Source of the DNA: Caryophanales bacterium UBA6768
GTDB lineage: Bacteria; Bacillota; Bacilli; Bacillales_D; Amphibacillaceae
DNA length: 24,841 nt
Assembly: GCA_002453315.1 (NCBI GenBank)
Contig: DKGO01000158.1
Span: 1 to 24,841 of the forward strand
Direction: 5' to 3'
Positions 7,946 to 17,264 of this stretch are shown in pieces. Numbering within the stretch: position 1 is the first letter of the stretch; each line of letters begins with the position of its first letter. The notes under the pieces were generated by a model that searched no databases, was not told the DNA's origin, and saw only the letters and a program-made list of their open reading frames with translations. The position numbers and the translations under genes were made by a program.

Positions 7946-9232
7946 TTAATTTTTATTTTCTATTCGGCAAACAGTTAAGCGCTCTTCTTCAATCCAGGAA
8001 ATTAAAAATTCATTCAAATCTTCAACTTGCAATTGCTCAATAAAAGCAGTAATGTCAAAAAAGTTCACTTGAGCAAAATGGTAATGAATATATTGGTTGG
8101 CAATATACTCAAGGGAATTCATTGAACGTAAAATCGAGCCTATTTGCTTTTTTTTCATCGTATCAAAAGTTTCCTGTGTAATTGTTTCATCTTTCGTTTG
8201 TAATAAAAGTTGTTTGACCCGTTCAGCAAATCGATCCGGATTTTCGGTATTACTACTAATTAATGAAAAGCCAAAGTTCTCCTCCACAGTCGTACTGTAT
8301 TCAAAACTCCCATCGATTAGTTCTTCATCATATAGGGTTTCGTAAAATTCACCACTAGGTGAGAAATAATAATCTAACAACATTGTCTGGAAAATTTCCC
8401 GTTTTAACAATGCCTCACCTAGTAATATTTTTACCGGATCTTTAATACCTATTGTCACTTTTGGAATGGATACAGGAAGATTAATGGTACTTTCCTTCGT
8501 GGCAACATGAGCGGGTTCCTTATAAATCCCTTTTTCAATAGGTTCAATTTCAGAAAAAGTCTTGATTGTTTGGTTTGATTCTATTAACTTTGCCATTTCT
8601 TCTATATCAAAATTTCCAGTTACAAAAATCGCCATATTTTGCGGGTGATAAAACGTATGATAACAAGTATACAAATCTTCCTTCGTTATCGAATTAATCG
8701 ATTGTTCTGTGCCAAGAATATCAATATTAACCGGATGGTGGTGAAACATATTTTTAATTGTTCCCATGAAGCTTCTCCAATCTGGTTGATCCTCATACAT
8801 ATTGAGTTCTTGAATAATAATCCCTTTTTCTTTTTCTACTGATGCGTCTGAGAAATAAGGCTTTTGGACGAAATTCAGTAAAGTCTCGACGTTTTTTGTT
8901 GCTAAATCTGTTGTTGAAAATAAATAGGCTGTTTTTGTAAAAGATGTGTATGCATTTGGTGATGCCCCTTGCTTAGAGAAAATCTCCATCACATCATGAT
9001 CTTCTTTTTCAAATAATTTATGCTCTAAAAAATGAGCAATCCCGTCTGGAACCGTTGTTTCATTTTCTTCATTTAAAGGGACAAATGTCCGATCAATGGA
9101 TCCATAATTTGTAGTAAAAACACTATATACTTTAGAGACATCCTTTTTAGGATGCAAAAATACGTGTAACCCATTCGGCAAAACCTTTGAATAAATAGTT
9201 TCTTCAATCGTATTAAAGGTTTTTTTGTTCAC
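7946..9232 (-). CDS. ymfH: M16-family zinc peptidase YmfH
   Basis: A pitrilysin/insulinase-type (M16) metallopeptidase subunit. The inverted zinc motif HFLEH is at 67-71, and the expected distal Glu is in the MYED segment at about 147. The GTG start at 9232 lies eight bases after a GGGGG run and gives 428 residues, the length of B. subtilis YmfH; an in-frame GTG at 9250 would be six codons longer and less well placed. The start overlaps the end of ymfF by 20 bases, so translation is probably coupled. YmfF lacks the zinc motif, so the two likely form the active/inactive pair seen in other M16 enzymes (for example AlbF/AlbE). The substrate is unknown. Confidence 0.92.
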   Translation of the reverse strand: MNKKTFNTIEETIYSKVLPNGLHVFLHPKKDVSKVYSVFTTNYGSIDRTFVPLNEENETTVPDGIAHFLEHKLFEKEDHDVMEIFSKQGASPNAYTSFTKTAYLFSTTDLATKNVETLLNFVQKPYFSDASVEKEKGIIIQELNMYEDQPDWRSFMGTIKNMFHHHPVNIDILGTEQSINSITKEDLYTCYHTFYHPQNMAIFVTGNFDIEEMAKLIESNQTIKTFSEIEPIEKGIYKEPAHVATKESTINLPVSIPKVTIGIKDPVKILLGEALLKREIFQTMLLDYYFSPSGEFYETLYDEELIDGSFEYSTTVEENFGFSLISSNTENPDRFAERVKQLLLQTKDETITQETFDTMKKKQIGSILRSMNSLEYIANQYIHYHFAQVNFFDITAFIEQLQVEDLNEFLISWIEEERLTVCRIENKN

Positions 9233-10517
9233 CTGAATCGCCCCCTTCACTCGTTAATAAATAAATGGTGTCAAGTTCTATTTTATTAGCCACTTGAACG
9301 ATTTGATCTTTCGTTACTTCATTCAATTGCTTGAACAATTCTATCGGGGTTCGTTTATTATTTCCGATCACCTGTTGATAAAATAATTCAATTGTTCCTC
9401 TGGCAGAATCTAACGTTTCTTTCAATTGACTAATAATTAGCTCTTTTGTCGACTGGATCTCGTCTTCTGTAAAGTCACCCTTTTGCATTGCATCCATCTG
9501 TTCTGTCATGATTTGGCGGGCTAATTCGTAATTACCCGCTTCAATTCCAGAAAAAACAAGTAGTAACCCTTGGTGACTTTCAATTCTTGATGCAGCATAA
9601 TAAGCTAAACTATTTTTTTCCCGAACATTGATAAACAATTTCGAACTTGGGAAGGCACCAAAAATACCATTAAATAGTTGTAATGCGGCGTAATCGTCAT
9701 CTTCATATGTACAGTTTGTTCGATAACCAATATGTAATTTAGCTTGCTGGACTGGTTGTGTCTCAACAATATTTTGTACAGATACGATTTGCTTTGGTTG
9801 TTCGATTAAATGGTCCATTTCATGTCCATGATTACTATGCTGAAAAGTTGTCTTTATTTTTTGCTCCATGTCATTGACATCAAAATCACCAACAACATAC
9901 ATATCAAATTGATTCGTATTAATCATCTCTTGATAAGCATCATAAATCGATGCTGGTGTGATTTTTTCTAATGATGCCTCATCACCGTACGTATGGGTGC
10001 TGAAAATTTCATCGGCGTACATTTCATCAATTAATCGTTGATTAGCATAAGCCATCTTATCATCAACAATTGAGCTTATTTTATTTTTCAAAGTCGCCTT
10101 TTCACGCCGAACAATCTTTTCCGGAAATGTACCATTCAGGACGTTCGGTTGGAAAATAATTTCATCTAATAAGCTTAGGCTCTCTTCAATCATTGTCGTT
10201 TCATTATGAATATATTTTTCATTGGCTACTTCCATTTGAAAATTAATTATATGGTGATTACCTTTTTTAGCGACATCAATGTAAAAAACTGCCCCATAGA
10301 GCTCATCTAACTTTTTCATTAATTGCTTTTCTGATGGGTAATTTTTCGTCCCTTGTTGTAATAAATAAATTAATAAAGCCCGTTCAGTAACAGTTTCTTT
10401 ATTCAAAGGTGCACGACATTTTACAGAAAATGTCACAGTTTTAAATTTTTTAGTTTGAATGAAATGAATATTCATCCCTTGATGATTCAGTGTTTTTTCA
10501 GTCATATTAGTCAACAT
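9213..10517 (-). CDS. ymfF: M16-like peptidase partner YmfF (zinc motif lost)
   Basis: This 434-residue protein has the M16 fold pattern but no HxxEH; the equivalent stretch near residues 49-56 reads YLLQQGTK. It therefore cannot bind the catalytic zinc in the usual way and is probably the partner of YmfH. The C-terminal half keeps the M16 signature region NGIFGAFPSSKLFINVREKNSLAYYA-like, split around residues 283-309, which in M16 proteins helps to hold the substrate. The ATG at 10517 has GGAGG six bases upstream. It starts 33 bases after the spoIIIE stop, so a shared transcript is likely. The ymfC, ymfD and ymfE genes found between spoIIIE and ymfF in B. subtilis are absent. Confidence 0.9.
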   Translation of the reverse strand: MLTNMTEKTLNHQGMNIHFIQTKKFKTVTFSVKCRAPLNKETVTERALLIYLLQQGTKNYPSEKQLMKKLDELYGAVFYIDVAKKGNHHIINFQMEVANEKYIHNETTMIEESLSLLDEIIFQPNVLNGTFPEKIVRREKATLKNKISSIVDDKMAYANQRLIDEMYADEIFSTHTYGDEASLEKITPASIYDAYQEMINTNQFDMYVVGDFDVNDMEQKIKTTFQHSNHGHEMDHLIEQPKQIVSVQNIVETQPVQQAKLHIGYRTNCTYEDDDYAALQLFNGIFGAFPSSKLFINVREKNSLAYYAASRIESHQGLLLVFSGIEAGNYELARQIMTEQMDAMQKGDFTEDEIQSTKELIISQLKETLDSARGTIELFYQQVIGNNKRTPIELFKQLNEVTKDQIVQVANKIELDTIYLLTSEGGDSGEQKNL

Positions 10518-10550
10518 CTAATTCCTCCTTCATACTTTTTCTAGGAAAAT

Positions 10551-12827
10551 TTATTGCGTGTTATCCTCATCTTCTTTATTAGCTGGAATGAGTACTATTC
10601 GGGGCTTATTCCCTTCATATGGTCCAACAATGCCACGCTCTTCCATATAATCTATTAACCGGGCTGCCCTAGTATAACCAATTCGGAATCGACGTTGAAG
10701 CATTGATACACTGGCACTTTGCATTTCAATGATTAATTGAACAGCATCGTCAAAGAGTTCATCATCAACATCTTCTGATTCGGATTCTTCTTGCTCCTCT
10801 GGCATCATTTCTTCATCATAGTCAACCTTTTGTTGTCCTATACAGTGATTAACAATTCCCTCGACCTCTTCATCTGATAAAAAAGCACCTTGTACTCGAA
10901 CCGGCTTTGACATGCCGACAGGAATATAAAGCATGTCCCCTTTTCCTAACAACTTTTCTGCACCACCGACATCTAAAATCGTTCGTGAGTCAACTTGTGA
11001 TGACACACTAAAAGCAATTCGTGAAGGAATATTTGCTTTAATTACTCCGGTAATTACATCGACTGATGGACGTTGTGTCGCAATAATTAAGTGAATTCCT
11101 GCTGCCCGTGCCATTTGAGCCAATCGTGTGATTGAATCTTCAACATCTTTTGAAGCAACCATCATCAAATCAGCTAGCTCGTCAATTAAAACAACGATAT
11201 ATGGTAATAATGACGATTCCTGATATTCCTTCTGATTTTTAATATGTGCATTATACCCTTCAATATTCCTCGTACCTGACTGGGAAAATAGTTCATACCG
11301 ATGATCCATTTCGATAATGACCTTTCTCAAAGCCATCGATGCTTTTTTCGGATCAGTAACAACCGGTGTTAACAAATGAGGAATACCATTATAAACGTTT
11401 AATTCAACTTTTTTAGGGTCAATCATCATCATTTTTACTTCATTTGGTTTTGCTCTCATCAATATTGACGTAATAATCCCGTTAATACAAACACTTTTCC
11501 CACTACCTGTTGCACCCGCAATTAATAAATGGGGCATTTTGTTTAATTCACCAATAATGGCATTACCTGATATATCCCGTCCTAATGCAAATAATAATTT
11601 TTTATGTTGTTGAGCATGAACGTCTAACACTTCCCGTAATGACACCATCGCAATACTTTTGTTCGGCACTTCAATACCAACAGCAGATTTCCCAGGTATT
11701 GGTGCCTCAATACGAATATCCTGTGCAGCTAATGCTAATGCTAAATCATCGTGTAAGTTTAAAATTTTACTTACTTTTACCCCTGCTTCCGGGAAAACTT
11801 CATATTTTGTGACGGCGGGGCCTACATGGGCTTTCGTGATCTTGGCGCGCACACCAAATGATTCAAATGTTTCTTCAAGTAGTTGTACTGTTTTTTTAAT
11901 TTGTGACTTTTCTTTCTGCTGTGATTGGTTCAAAGGTTGATTTAACAGCTCTATCGATGGTAATTGATATGGTTCATGATCATGATGTGTAAATTCAATC
12001 GTATGTTCATCCTTTACTTCAACAGGCTTATCTTCTTCAATATGTATTTGTAATTGGCCACTTTTCGTTGCTTTATACGTATACTGAACATCAATTTCGT
12101 TATCAGATTCCGGTGCTAAATCAGTAGGAGGTTCTATTACCTCCCCAGGGATTGGCTGGGGTCTTGAATTTTTCATACGTTTCTTTTCCGCTACCTTTTT
12201 AGCTGTTTTTCTTTTTTTCCTATTCTCCTTTGCATTCTTCCTTACATTTTGAAACCCATTTTTCACTTTTTTATAAGATTTTTCAATTGAAAAGTTAAAA
12301 ATAAATAATAGGCCAATCAGCATGGAAAAAACAGCGACAATTTTTGAACCGGCGGCGGAAAATAAATAAAAGCTTACGGCAAATAGCGTCCCACCAATAA
12401 GGCCACCTCCCAATTGCGAGGCAACCCCTTCACCACCCGTATATGAAACGAAATGATTAAACGTCATTTTTAAAATAGATGATTCAGATGGATTAATATG
12501 TAATCGATCAAATATTTGAATATGTGTCATTAGTAACAAACCAAGTATAAAAATAATCATCCCTGTCGTTCTTTTTGTTAACATCGTTGGCATCTTCCGT
12601 TTGATAACGAAATAAAAACCAAGTATGAGTAAAATGATTGGAAAAATAAAATACCATATTCCCGCAAAGAAACGGAAAACATTTTCCAAGCTCGCCGGTA
12701 TAAATCCATCACTAATAATCGATGCTCCACTTCCGAAGATCGATAAAAAGATAAATAAAATTCCTAATAATTCAAATTGTAATTGTTTCGTTAATCGAAG
12801 TTTATTTCTTCTTCGTTTTCTCGCCAT
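10551..12827 (-). CDS. spoIIIE: FtsK/SpoIIIE-type DNA translocase
   Basis: SpoIIIE is the ATP-driven motor that pumps the chromosome through the division septum during sporulation. The N-terminus is basic (MARKRRRNK), followed by about four membrane helices between residues 18 and 180, then a Lys/Arg-rich linker to about 225. The motor has Walker A GATGSGKS at 438-445 and Walker B ending in Asp549-Glu550. The last 65 residues are the winged-helix gamma domain ([24 protein letters not shown]), which reads orientation sequences. I started it at the ATG at 12827, seven bases after GGGGAG; an in-frame ATG 19 codons upstream has no site. The 758 residues and the membrane segments fit SpoIIIE (787) rather than soluble SftA, as does the position after tepA. 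Confidence 0.93.
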   Translation of the reverse strand: MARKRRRNKLRLTKQLQFELLGILFIFLSIFGSGASIISDGFIPASLENVFRFFAGIWYFIFPIILLILGFYFVIKRKMPTMLTKRTTGMIIFILGLLLMTHIQIFDRLHINPSESSILKMTFNHFVSYTGGEGVASQLGGGLIGGTLFAVSFYLFSAAGSKIVAVFSMLIGLLFIFNFSIEKSYKKVKNGFQNVRKNAKENRKKRKTAKKVAEKKRMKNSRPQPIPGEVIEPPTDLAPESDNEIDVQYTYKATKSGQLQIHIEEDKPVEVKDEHTIEFTHHDHEPYQLPSIELLNQPLNQSQQKEKSQIKKTVQLLEETFESFGVRAKITKAHVGPAVTKYEVFPEAGVKVSKILNLHDDLALALAAQDIRIEAPIPGKSAVGIEVPNKSIAMVSLREVLDVHAQQHKKLLFALGRDISGNAIIGELNKMPHLLIAGATGSGKSVCINGIITSILMRAKPNEVKMMMIDPKKVELNVYNGIPHLLTPVVTDPKKASMALRKVIIEMDHRYELFSQSGTRNIEGYNAHIKNQKEYQESSLLPYIVVLIDELADLMMVASKDVEDSITRLAQMARAAGIHLIIATQRPSVDVITGVIKANIPSRIAFSVSSQVDSRTILDVGGAEKLLGKGDMLYIPVGMSKPVRVQGAFLSDEEVEGIVNHCIGQQKVDYDEEMMPEEQEESESEDVDDELFDDAVQLIIEMQSASVSMLQRRFRIGYTRAARLIDYMEERGIVGPYEGNKPRIVLIPANKEDEDNTQ

Positions 12828-13384
12828 TGCTTTCTCCCCATCTAAATATCGTAAATGATTTATTTGATAGATTTTTATTTCCATTTTTCATCATGAATAT
12901 GAAACCCTCGCCTAATGGCAAGGGTAACGTTGAGTCTATTATAACATAATCGTATCCGCTTCATATAGCAACTTAAAAATTATCCATAAGTATTAAGTTC
13001 GTAAATTTTATTTTCACGTATTTTGACTAAATTTTTGATCACTATATCACACTTCTAGTCTAGCGGTTTTGGTGAGAAGAAAAAATATAAATAATATGAA
13101 ATTAATTTGTCGAAGTTTGGTTTTTAAATTGTGACATACAAGAATTATTTCTTAATTTAATAGTTTTCTTTGCAAGGTCTTATCCATAGTTAATGACTGG
13201 AAATCTCAAAAAAGTAATGGTAAGCAAAATCTAACCCTTAGTTATATAAAAGTGAAAAATATCCCCAAATTTGATCCTCTCCTTATATCAACATCGTTGA
13301 TAACACAATAAAATTATCACCAAAACCCTTTAAATAAATCAATCCACTTTTATTAACTTTTACCGGTAAGTATTTTATTTTGGT
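12828..13384. other. Intergenic region tepA-spoIIIE without a gene
   Basis: These 557 AT-rich bases hold no reading frame I can support on either strand. In B. subtilis a small gene, ylzJ, occurs here; I do not find it. An AAGGAGAGG followed by a TTG at about 13272 (minus strand) leads only to an 8-codon frame. A perfect 7-pair hairpin with a 3-base loop lies at 13286-13302, with no T-run. The spoIIIE leader hairpin and -10 candidate are listed separately. Confidence 0.6.
12904..12943 (-). promoter_or_regulatory. spoIIIE leader hairpin with upstream -10 candidate
   Basis: On the minus strand a TATAAT (12938-12943) is followed 12 bases later by ACCCTTGCC-ATTA-GGCGAGGGT (12904-12925), a 9-pair stem with one G-T pair. 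Only TTTCATATTCAT follows, so this is either a weak terminator of the tepA transcript or a hairpin at the very 5' end of a spoIIIE message. No good -35 is visible. Confidence 0.35.
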
Positions 13385-14158
13385 TTAGTTTGACGATTCA
13401 GATTGCTTGTTAGATTGATTTTTTTCAGATGACTCTAATTTTTCCAATGATTGCTCTGTATTTTTAATAGAATTTGGTCCAATTAATTCCTCCATTTTCT
13501 TTAAAGCCTCTTTCACTCCACCGACATCGTTAATTAATTTTACATCGACAGCTTCTTTACCAACTAAATTCGTACCAATATCCCGGGTTAAATTCCCTTT
13601 CGCAAACATGAGTTCCTTAAATTTTTCTTCTTTCACATTCGAATGATTAATGACAAATTGTATGACACGATCTTGCATTTTATCCAAATATTCAAAGGTT
13701 TGGGGTACACCGATAACTAGTCCCGTAAGTCGAATTGGATGAATTGTCATCGTAGCAGTCGGGGCAATAAAGGAATGATTTGCAGCAACTGCAACTGGCA
13801 CACCGATAGAATGGCCACCCCCTAATACAATGGATACAGTTGGCTTTGATAATGATGCAATTAATTCTGCTAATGCGAGTCCGGCCTCAACATCCCCCCC
13901 AATTGTATTTAATAAAATAATTACACCTTCAATTTTAGGGTTTTGCTCGATTGCAATTAATTGGGGCAAAATATGTTCATACTTTGTTGTTTTATTTTGC
14001 GGGGGTAATTGCATGTGGCCCTCAACTTGGCCAATGATTGTAATGACATGAATATTAGAATCTTCTGTGCTAGGAATATTTGTCTGTCCTAACTCTTTAA
14101 TCTTCTCTACTATTGAGTTTTGGGATGCTGCTTCATTTTTTTCCTCATCATTTTCCAA
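13385..14158 (-). CDS. tepA: ClpP-like serine protease TepA
   Basis: TepA (YmfB) belongs to the ClpP/crotonase fold. B. subtilis TepA was described as translocation-enhancing and as degrading spore proteins or signal peptides; its role here is inferred from homology. The nucleophile is likely Ser117 in GGGHSIG, the base His140 in TIHPIR, and the acid possibly Asp193. The [17 protein letters not shown] helix region (84-100) is typical. Residues 1-32 and the last 30 or so, rich in Ser/Asn/Lys, look disordered. The start is TTG at 14158, nine bases after AAAGGTGG; there is no suitable ATG. The 257 residues compare with 245 in B. subtilis. It has its own promoter candidate and is the first minus-strand gene after asd, with dapG, dapA and rnjB missing. 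Confidence 0.9.
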   Translation of the reverse strand: MENDEEKNEAASQNSIVEKIKELGQTNIPSTEDSNIHVITIIGQVEGHMQLPPQNKTTKYEHILPQLIAIEQNPKIEGVIILLNTIGGDVEAGLALAELIASLSKPTVSIVLGGGHSIGVPVAVAANHSFIAPTATMTIHPIRLTGLVIGVPQTFEYLDKMQDRVIQFVINHSNVKEEKFKELMFAKGNLTRDIGTNLVGKEAVDVKLINDVGGVKEALKKMEELIGPNSIKNTEQSLEKLESSEKNQSNKQSESSN

Positions 14159-14180
14159 GAAGTTAAACCACCTTTAAACG

Positions 14181-14209
14181 ATTATATTTTAACGATAGTA
14201 TGAACTTAA
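14181..14209 (-). promoter_or_regulatory. Candidate promoter of tepA
   Basis: A perfect -10 TATAAT (14181-14186, minus strand) lies 17 bases from a weak -35 TTAAGT (14204-14209). Transcription would start about 15 bases before the TTG start, just ahead of the ribosome binding site. Confidence 0.45.
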
Positions 14210-14284
14210 AACGAATAATTGATTCATTTTAAAAATTCAAATGGAAAACTTCGGCATTTCATTGTAATTGGGGTGGTCCTATCA

Positions 14285-14458
14285 ATGAAAAACAATGTGA
14301 AGATGGCACGTGTTCAGACAATGTTAGTTTATCTCACAGCAGGGTATAACGGAATAGACGGTACTATATTTTGAGGTATTACTTTTATTTGTGGGCTTTT
14401 CCCCACCTTGTACATTTATTATTTACGCAAAAAACGTCTGGTTGATTCCAAAGAATAA
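14285..14458 (+). pseudogene. Small membrane-protein frame interrupted by one TGA
   Basis: An ATG at 14285, about nine bases after GGGGTGG, opens a frame of 29 codons that ends at TGA (14372-14374). The same frame continues without other stops for 27 codons to TAA at 14456. The joined product would be 56 residues plus the TGA position: a basic start (MKNNVKMARVQ), a hydrophobic region before the TGA, a second one after it (GITFICGLFPTLYIYYL), and a basic tail (RKKRLVDSKE). That is the layout of a small membrane protein. A strong plus-strand terminator begins at the stop codon. This is opposite to the surrounding genes. TGA in place of TGG is the simplest reading, hence a recently broken gene. 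I do not recognise the family. Confidence 0.5.
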
Positions 14459-14496
14459 GTGTGGAAAGAGTTGCTAACCCCTTCCACACTTTTTTG
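14458..14496 (+). terminator. Terminator of the small plus-strand frame (may also serve asd)
   Basis: AGTGTGGAA (14458-14466) and TTCCACACT (14482-14490) form a perfect 9-pair stem followed by TTTTTT on the plus strand. It starts on the last base of the small frame's TAA. It also lies 16 bases past the asd stop at 14512, where the minus side has only TTATTCTTT. Confidence 0.8.
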
Positions 14497-14511
14497 TAAG
14501 TAAACATTTTA

Positions 14512-15552
14512 TTATATAATTTCTTGTTGAATTAATGATTGTGCAATTTGTACAGTATTCCAAGCAGCACCTTTCACTAAATTATCGGAAACAACCCATA
14601 AATGGAAACCATTTTTCACATCAAGATCTTGCCTTATGCGGCCGACAAATACTTCCTTTTTATCCTGGGCACTTAATGGTGTAGGATAAGTTTGTGTTGC
14701 AGGATCATCTTCCAAAATTAGTCCAGCGCCATTAGCAATTGTTGACTTAAATTCATCTACGCTCGGATGTTCATTTACTTCTACATACACACTCTCTGCA
14801 TGAGAAGAAAATACTGGCAATCTTACACATGTTGCTGCTACGTGCATTTCAGGTGCATGCATTATTTTTTTCGTTTCATTTATCATTTTCATTTCTTCTT
14901 TTGTGTAGTCATTATCTTCAAAAACATCGATTTGTGGTAATGCATTAAAAGCAATTGGAAAATGACGTTTATCTCCACCAGCTGGTAAAATATTTGCTTC
15001 CATTTCTTGCCCATTTAAACGCTGTTTCGTTTGGGCAACAAGTTCATCAAGTGCTGATAATCCTGCTCCAGATACAGCTTGGTAGGTAGAAACGATTACC
15101 CGTTCTAATCCAAATTTATCCTGAATGGGCTTCAAGGCAGCAACCATTTGTATCGTTGAGCAATTCGGGTTAGCGATAACTCCTTGATGTTTATGCAAAT
15201 CTTCTGGGTTTACCTCAGGAACGACAAGGGGAACATTTTCATCCATACGATAGGCACTCGTATTGTCAATAACTACCGCACCACTTTTTACAGCGGCAGG
15301 AACTAATTTTTTTGAAATCGCACCACCGGCGGAAAAAAAGGCAATGTCGATTGAATCGAAACTCTTTTCAGTTGCTTCTTCTATCGTTATTTCTTTATTT
15401 AAAAAGGTTACTTTTTTACCTGCCGAACGTTTTGATGATAATAATGTTACCTTATTAATTGGAAAAGGCTCCTCTTCCAAATAACTAACAATTTTTTGAC
15501 CAACTGCACCAGTTGCACCGACAACTGCTACATTATATTGCTTCCTACTCAT
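14512..15552 (-). CDS. asd: Aspartate-semialdehyde dehydrogenase
   Basis: Asd reduces aspartyl phosphate to aspartate semialdehyde with NADPH, the branch point to lysine/diaminopimelate (cell wall, dipicolinate) and to threonine/methionine. The NADP loop GATGAVG is at 12-18, and the catalytic Cys131 is in NPNCST. The SGAGLSALDEL segment and the HVAATCVRLPV segment (substrate and active-site region) are intact. I chose the ATG at 15552, giving 346 residues, equal to B. subtilis Asd; GGGAGGA is 12 bases away, a long spacer, while the in-frame ATG at 15579 has no site. In B. subtilis asd is in an operon between dpaB and dapG; here neither neighbour is present and terminators flank the gene. Confidence 0.96.
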   Translation of the reverse strand: MSRKQYNVAVVGATGAVGQKIVSYLEEEPFPINKVTLLSSKRSAGKKVTFLNKEITIEEATEKSFDSIDIAFFSAGGAISKKLVPAAVKSGAVVIDNTSAYRMDENVPLVVPEVNPEDLHKHQGVIANPNCSTIQMVAALKPIQDKFGLERVIVSTYQAVSGAGLSALDELVAQTKQRLNGQEMEANILPAGGDKRHFPIAFNALPQIDVFEDNDYTKEEMKMINETKKIMHAPEMHVAATCVRLPVFSSHAESVYVEVNEHPSVDEFKSTIANGAGLILEDDPATQTYPTPLSAQDKKEVFVGRIRQDLDVKNGFHLWVVSDNLVKGAAWNTVQIAQSLIQQEII

Positions 15553-15668
15553 GTTGTGTTTGATTCCTCCCATTTTCACTCAGCTTTCATTTCAATATAG
15601 TTTATCATATTTTATCATTGTTATATACTATTTTTATTTAAAACAGGTTGTTGTGAAACGTTTTATAC

Positions 15669-15698
15669 AAAAAAAATAGAGAAATGATATTCTCTATC
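15669..15698 (-). terminator. Terminator after ymxH
   Basis: On the minus strand ATAGAGAA and TTCTCTAT (15676-15683 and 15690-15697) pair perfectly with a 6-base loop, followed by TTTTTTTTG-type sequence. It starts three bases after the ymxH stop and isolates asd from the upstream genes. Confidence 0.8.
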
Positions 15699-15700
15699 GT

Positions 15701-15940
15701 TTATGTTCCATCAAAATCAATTAAAATTAAATCTTTGCCGATTTTTTTTATTTTATTCCATTGAATAACAGAAGCATGGTCCTCCTGTTTAAACCCAAAC
15801 CATTTATAATTCGGTATGACTAACGATTCAATTTTTCCAGTTTTTTTATTAATATTTAAATCTGTTTGCCCTAATATACCAAGTCGCGAACCATCACTAA
15901 TATTGACGATTTCCTTGCCACTCATTTCTTTATAACGCAC
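15701..15940 (-). CDS. ymxH: YmxH/YlmC-family PRC-barrel sporulation protein
   Basis: A 79-residue protein of the YlmC/YmxH family, a PRC-barrel-like beta domain conserved in spore formers and of unknown function. The diagnostic segments are MSGKEIVNISDGSRLGILGQ near the N-terminus and NYKWFGF followed by WNKIKKIGKDLILID. I placed the start at the GTG at 15940, eight bases after AGAGGTGG; it gives VRYKEMSGKEI, in register with B. subtilis YmxH. A GTG four codons upstream overlaps the ribosome binding site. The gene lies 90 bases after mlpA and ends at a terminator, where B. subtilis instead continues into dpaA and dpaB. Confidence 0.88.
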   Translation of the reverse strand: MRYKEMSGKEIVNISDGSRLGILGQTDLNINKKTGKIESLVIPNYKWFGFKQEDHASVIQWNKIKKIGKDLILIDFDGT

Positions 15941-16030
15941 GTTAAGAACCACCTCTCACAGCACTAGTATTACATAGTATATGAGAGCTAGAAATAAGTT
16001 ATGTCGATTTACTTTTTGTCGGCTGATTTG

Positions 16031-17245
16031 TTAATTTGGTAATATTAATGCCGATGAACGATTGCCATTTAAAACTTGGTCGATGACAAAACGTGTTTTC
16101 TCTGAGTCTACCAGATCTATTTCTGCCATCATCTCATCAATTGTTCGGTGTCGTTTCATTAATAATTCATTTCTACCATTACGATGCATTCGGCTACTTG
16201 TGTTCTCTAAACCTAGGACAAGACTACCTTTTAATCTTTGTTTCGAATGTTGTATTTCCTTCTCTGTCAATCCATCCGCAACTAATTGTTCCAATATCAC
16301 TTCAATGGTTTTTTCGAGCAATGAGAGTTCTGATTTATTTACACCAGCATATATCGTTAATAATCCACTATCAACATATGGTTGGTGAAATGAAAAAACA
16401 GAATAGGCTAATCCTTGTTTCTCACGAATTTCTTGAAACAACCGTGAGTTCATCCCCCCACCGAGAATATTATTGACAATATTCATTGACATTAAATATT
16501 CGTCCTGTACGGATAAACCTTCAAATCCGTAACAAAGATGGGCTTGTTCAACTTCTTTATTACGGGTTAAATGATTGTTTGTAAATGGGGGTTTGATTGA
16601 TTTTTTTGGTTGTTGATCGTTTGTAAATTGATTAAAATGATCTTCAATCATCGGGATAAAACTACTATCAACATTTCCTGCAACGGAAATAACGACATTA
16701 TTCGGTGTATATTTTTCATCCATATATGCAATTATTTTTTCTTTCGAAAATGCTTTAATGTGCTGTTCAGTTCCTATAATTGTCCGTCCTAATGAATGAC
16801 CTTGGAATGAGGCATCGGCTAACAAGTCATGAATGACATCATCTGGTGTGTCCTCATACATTTTTACTTCTTCTAAGACAACTTTCTTTTCCCTTACAAG
16901 TTCATCCTCTTGAAAGGTAGAATGAAAAAACATGTCAGACAAAATATCAATAGCAAATTCTTTATATGTATCTAGTACTCTCGCATAATAACAAGTATAT
17001 TCTTTTGATGTAAATGCATTGACTTGTCCACCAATAGACTCAAAAGCCTCGGCAATTTGCTGAGCGGTTCTAGTTTTCGTCCCCTTAAAAAGCATATGTT
17101 CAATAAAATGGGAAATGCCATTTTCTTCAATTATTTCGTCCCTTGACCCTGTAAATACCCAAACACCAATCGACACAGAACGAACATGTGGTACCTCTTC
17201 TAATACAATACGGATGCCATTAATACTAGTATGTTTTTCTATCAC
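16031..17245 (-). CDS. mlpA: M16-family zinc peptidase MlpA (YmxG)
   Basis: A processing-peptidase-like M16 enzyme of 404 residues (B. subtilis MlpA 409, reported to affect extracellular protease levels). The zinc motif HFIEH is at 46-50 within the family pattern ENGISHFIEHMLFKGT. The distal Glu lies in EEVKMYED (about 125-131). The C-terminal substrate-binding signature (SRLFQEIREKQGLAYSV, about 274-290) is complete. I chose the GTG at 17245, just after GGGGGA; the frame is open upstream to 17296 but that stretch overlaps the end of ylxY. It follows ylxY by 19 bases, so the two share a transcript. Together with YmfH/YmfF, the window has two separate M16 systems. Confidence 0.93.
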   Translation of the reverse strand: MIEKHTSINGIRIVLEEVPHVRSVSIGVWVFTGSRDEIIEENGISHFIEHMLFKGTKTRTAQQIAEAFESIGGQVNAFTSKEYTCYYARVLDTYKEFAIDILSDMFFHSTFQEDELVREKKVVLEEVKMYEDTPDDVIHDLLADASFQGHSLGRTIIGTEQHIKAFSKEKIIAYMDEKYTPNNVVISVAGNVDSSFIPMIEDHFNQFTNDQQPKKSIKPPFTNNHLTRNKEVEQAHLCYGFEGLSVQDEYLMSMNIVNNILGGGMNSRLFQEIREKQGLAYSVFSFHQPYVDSGLLTIYAGVNKSELSLLEKTIEVILEQLVADGLTEKEIQHSKQRLKGSLVLGLENTSSRMHRNGRNELLMKRHRTIDEMMAEIDLVDSEKTRFVIDQVLNGNRSSALILPN

Positions 17246-17264
17246 TGTTGTTCCCCCAATATTG

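Noticed and set aside
15590..15630. Repeated TTTATCAT words upstream of asd as an operator or lysine riboswitch
   Set aside because: Only two short AT-rich copies, and the 115-base leader is too short and unstructured for a lysine riboswitch.
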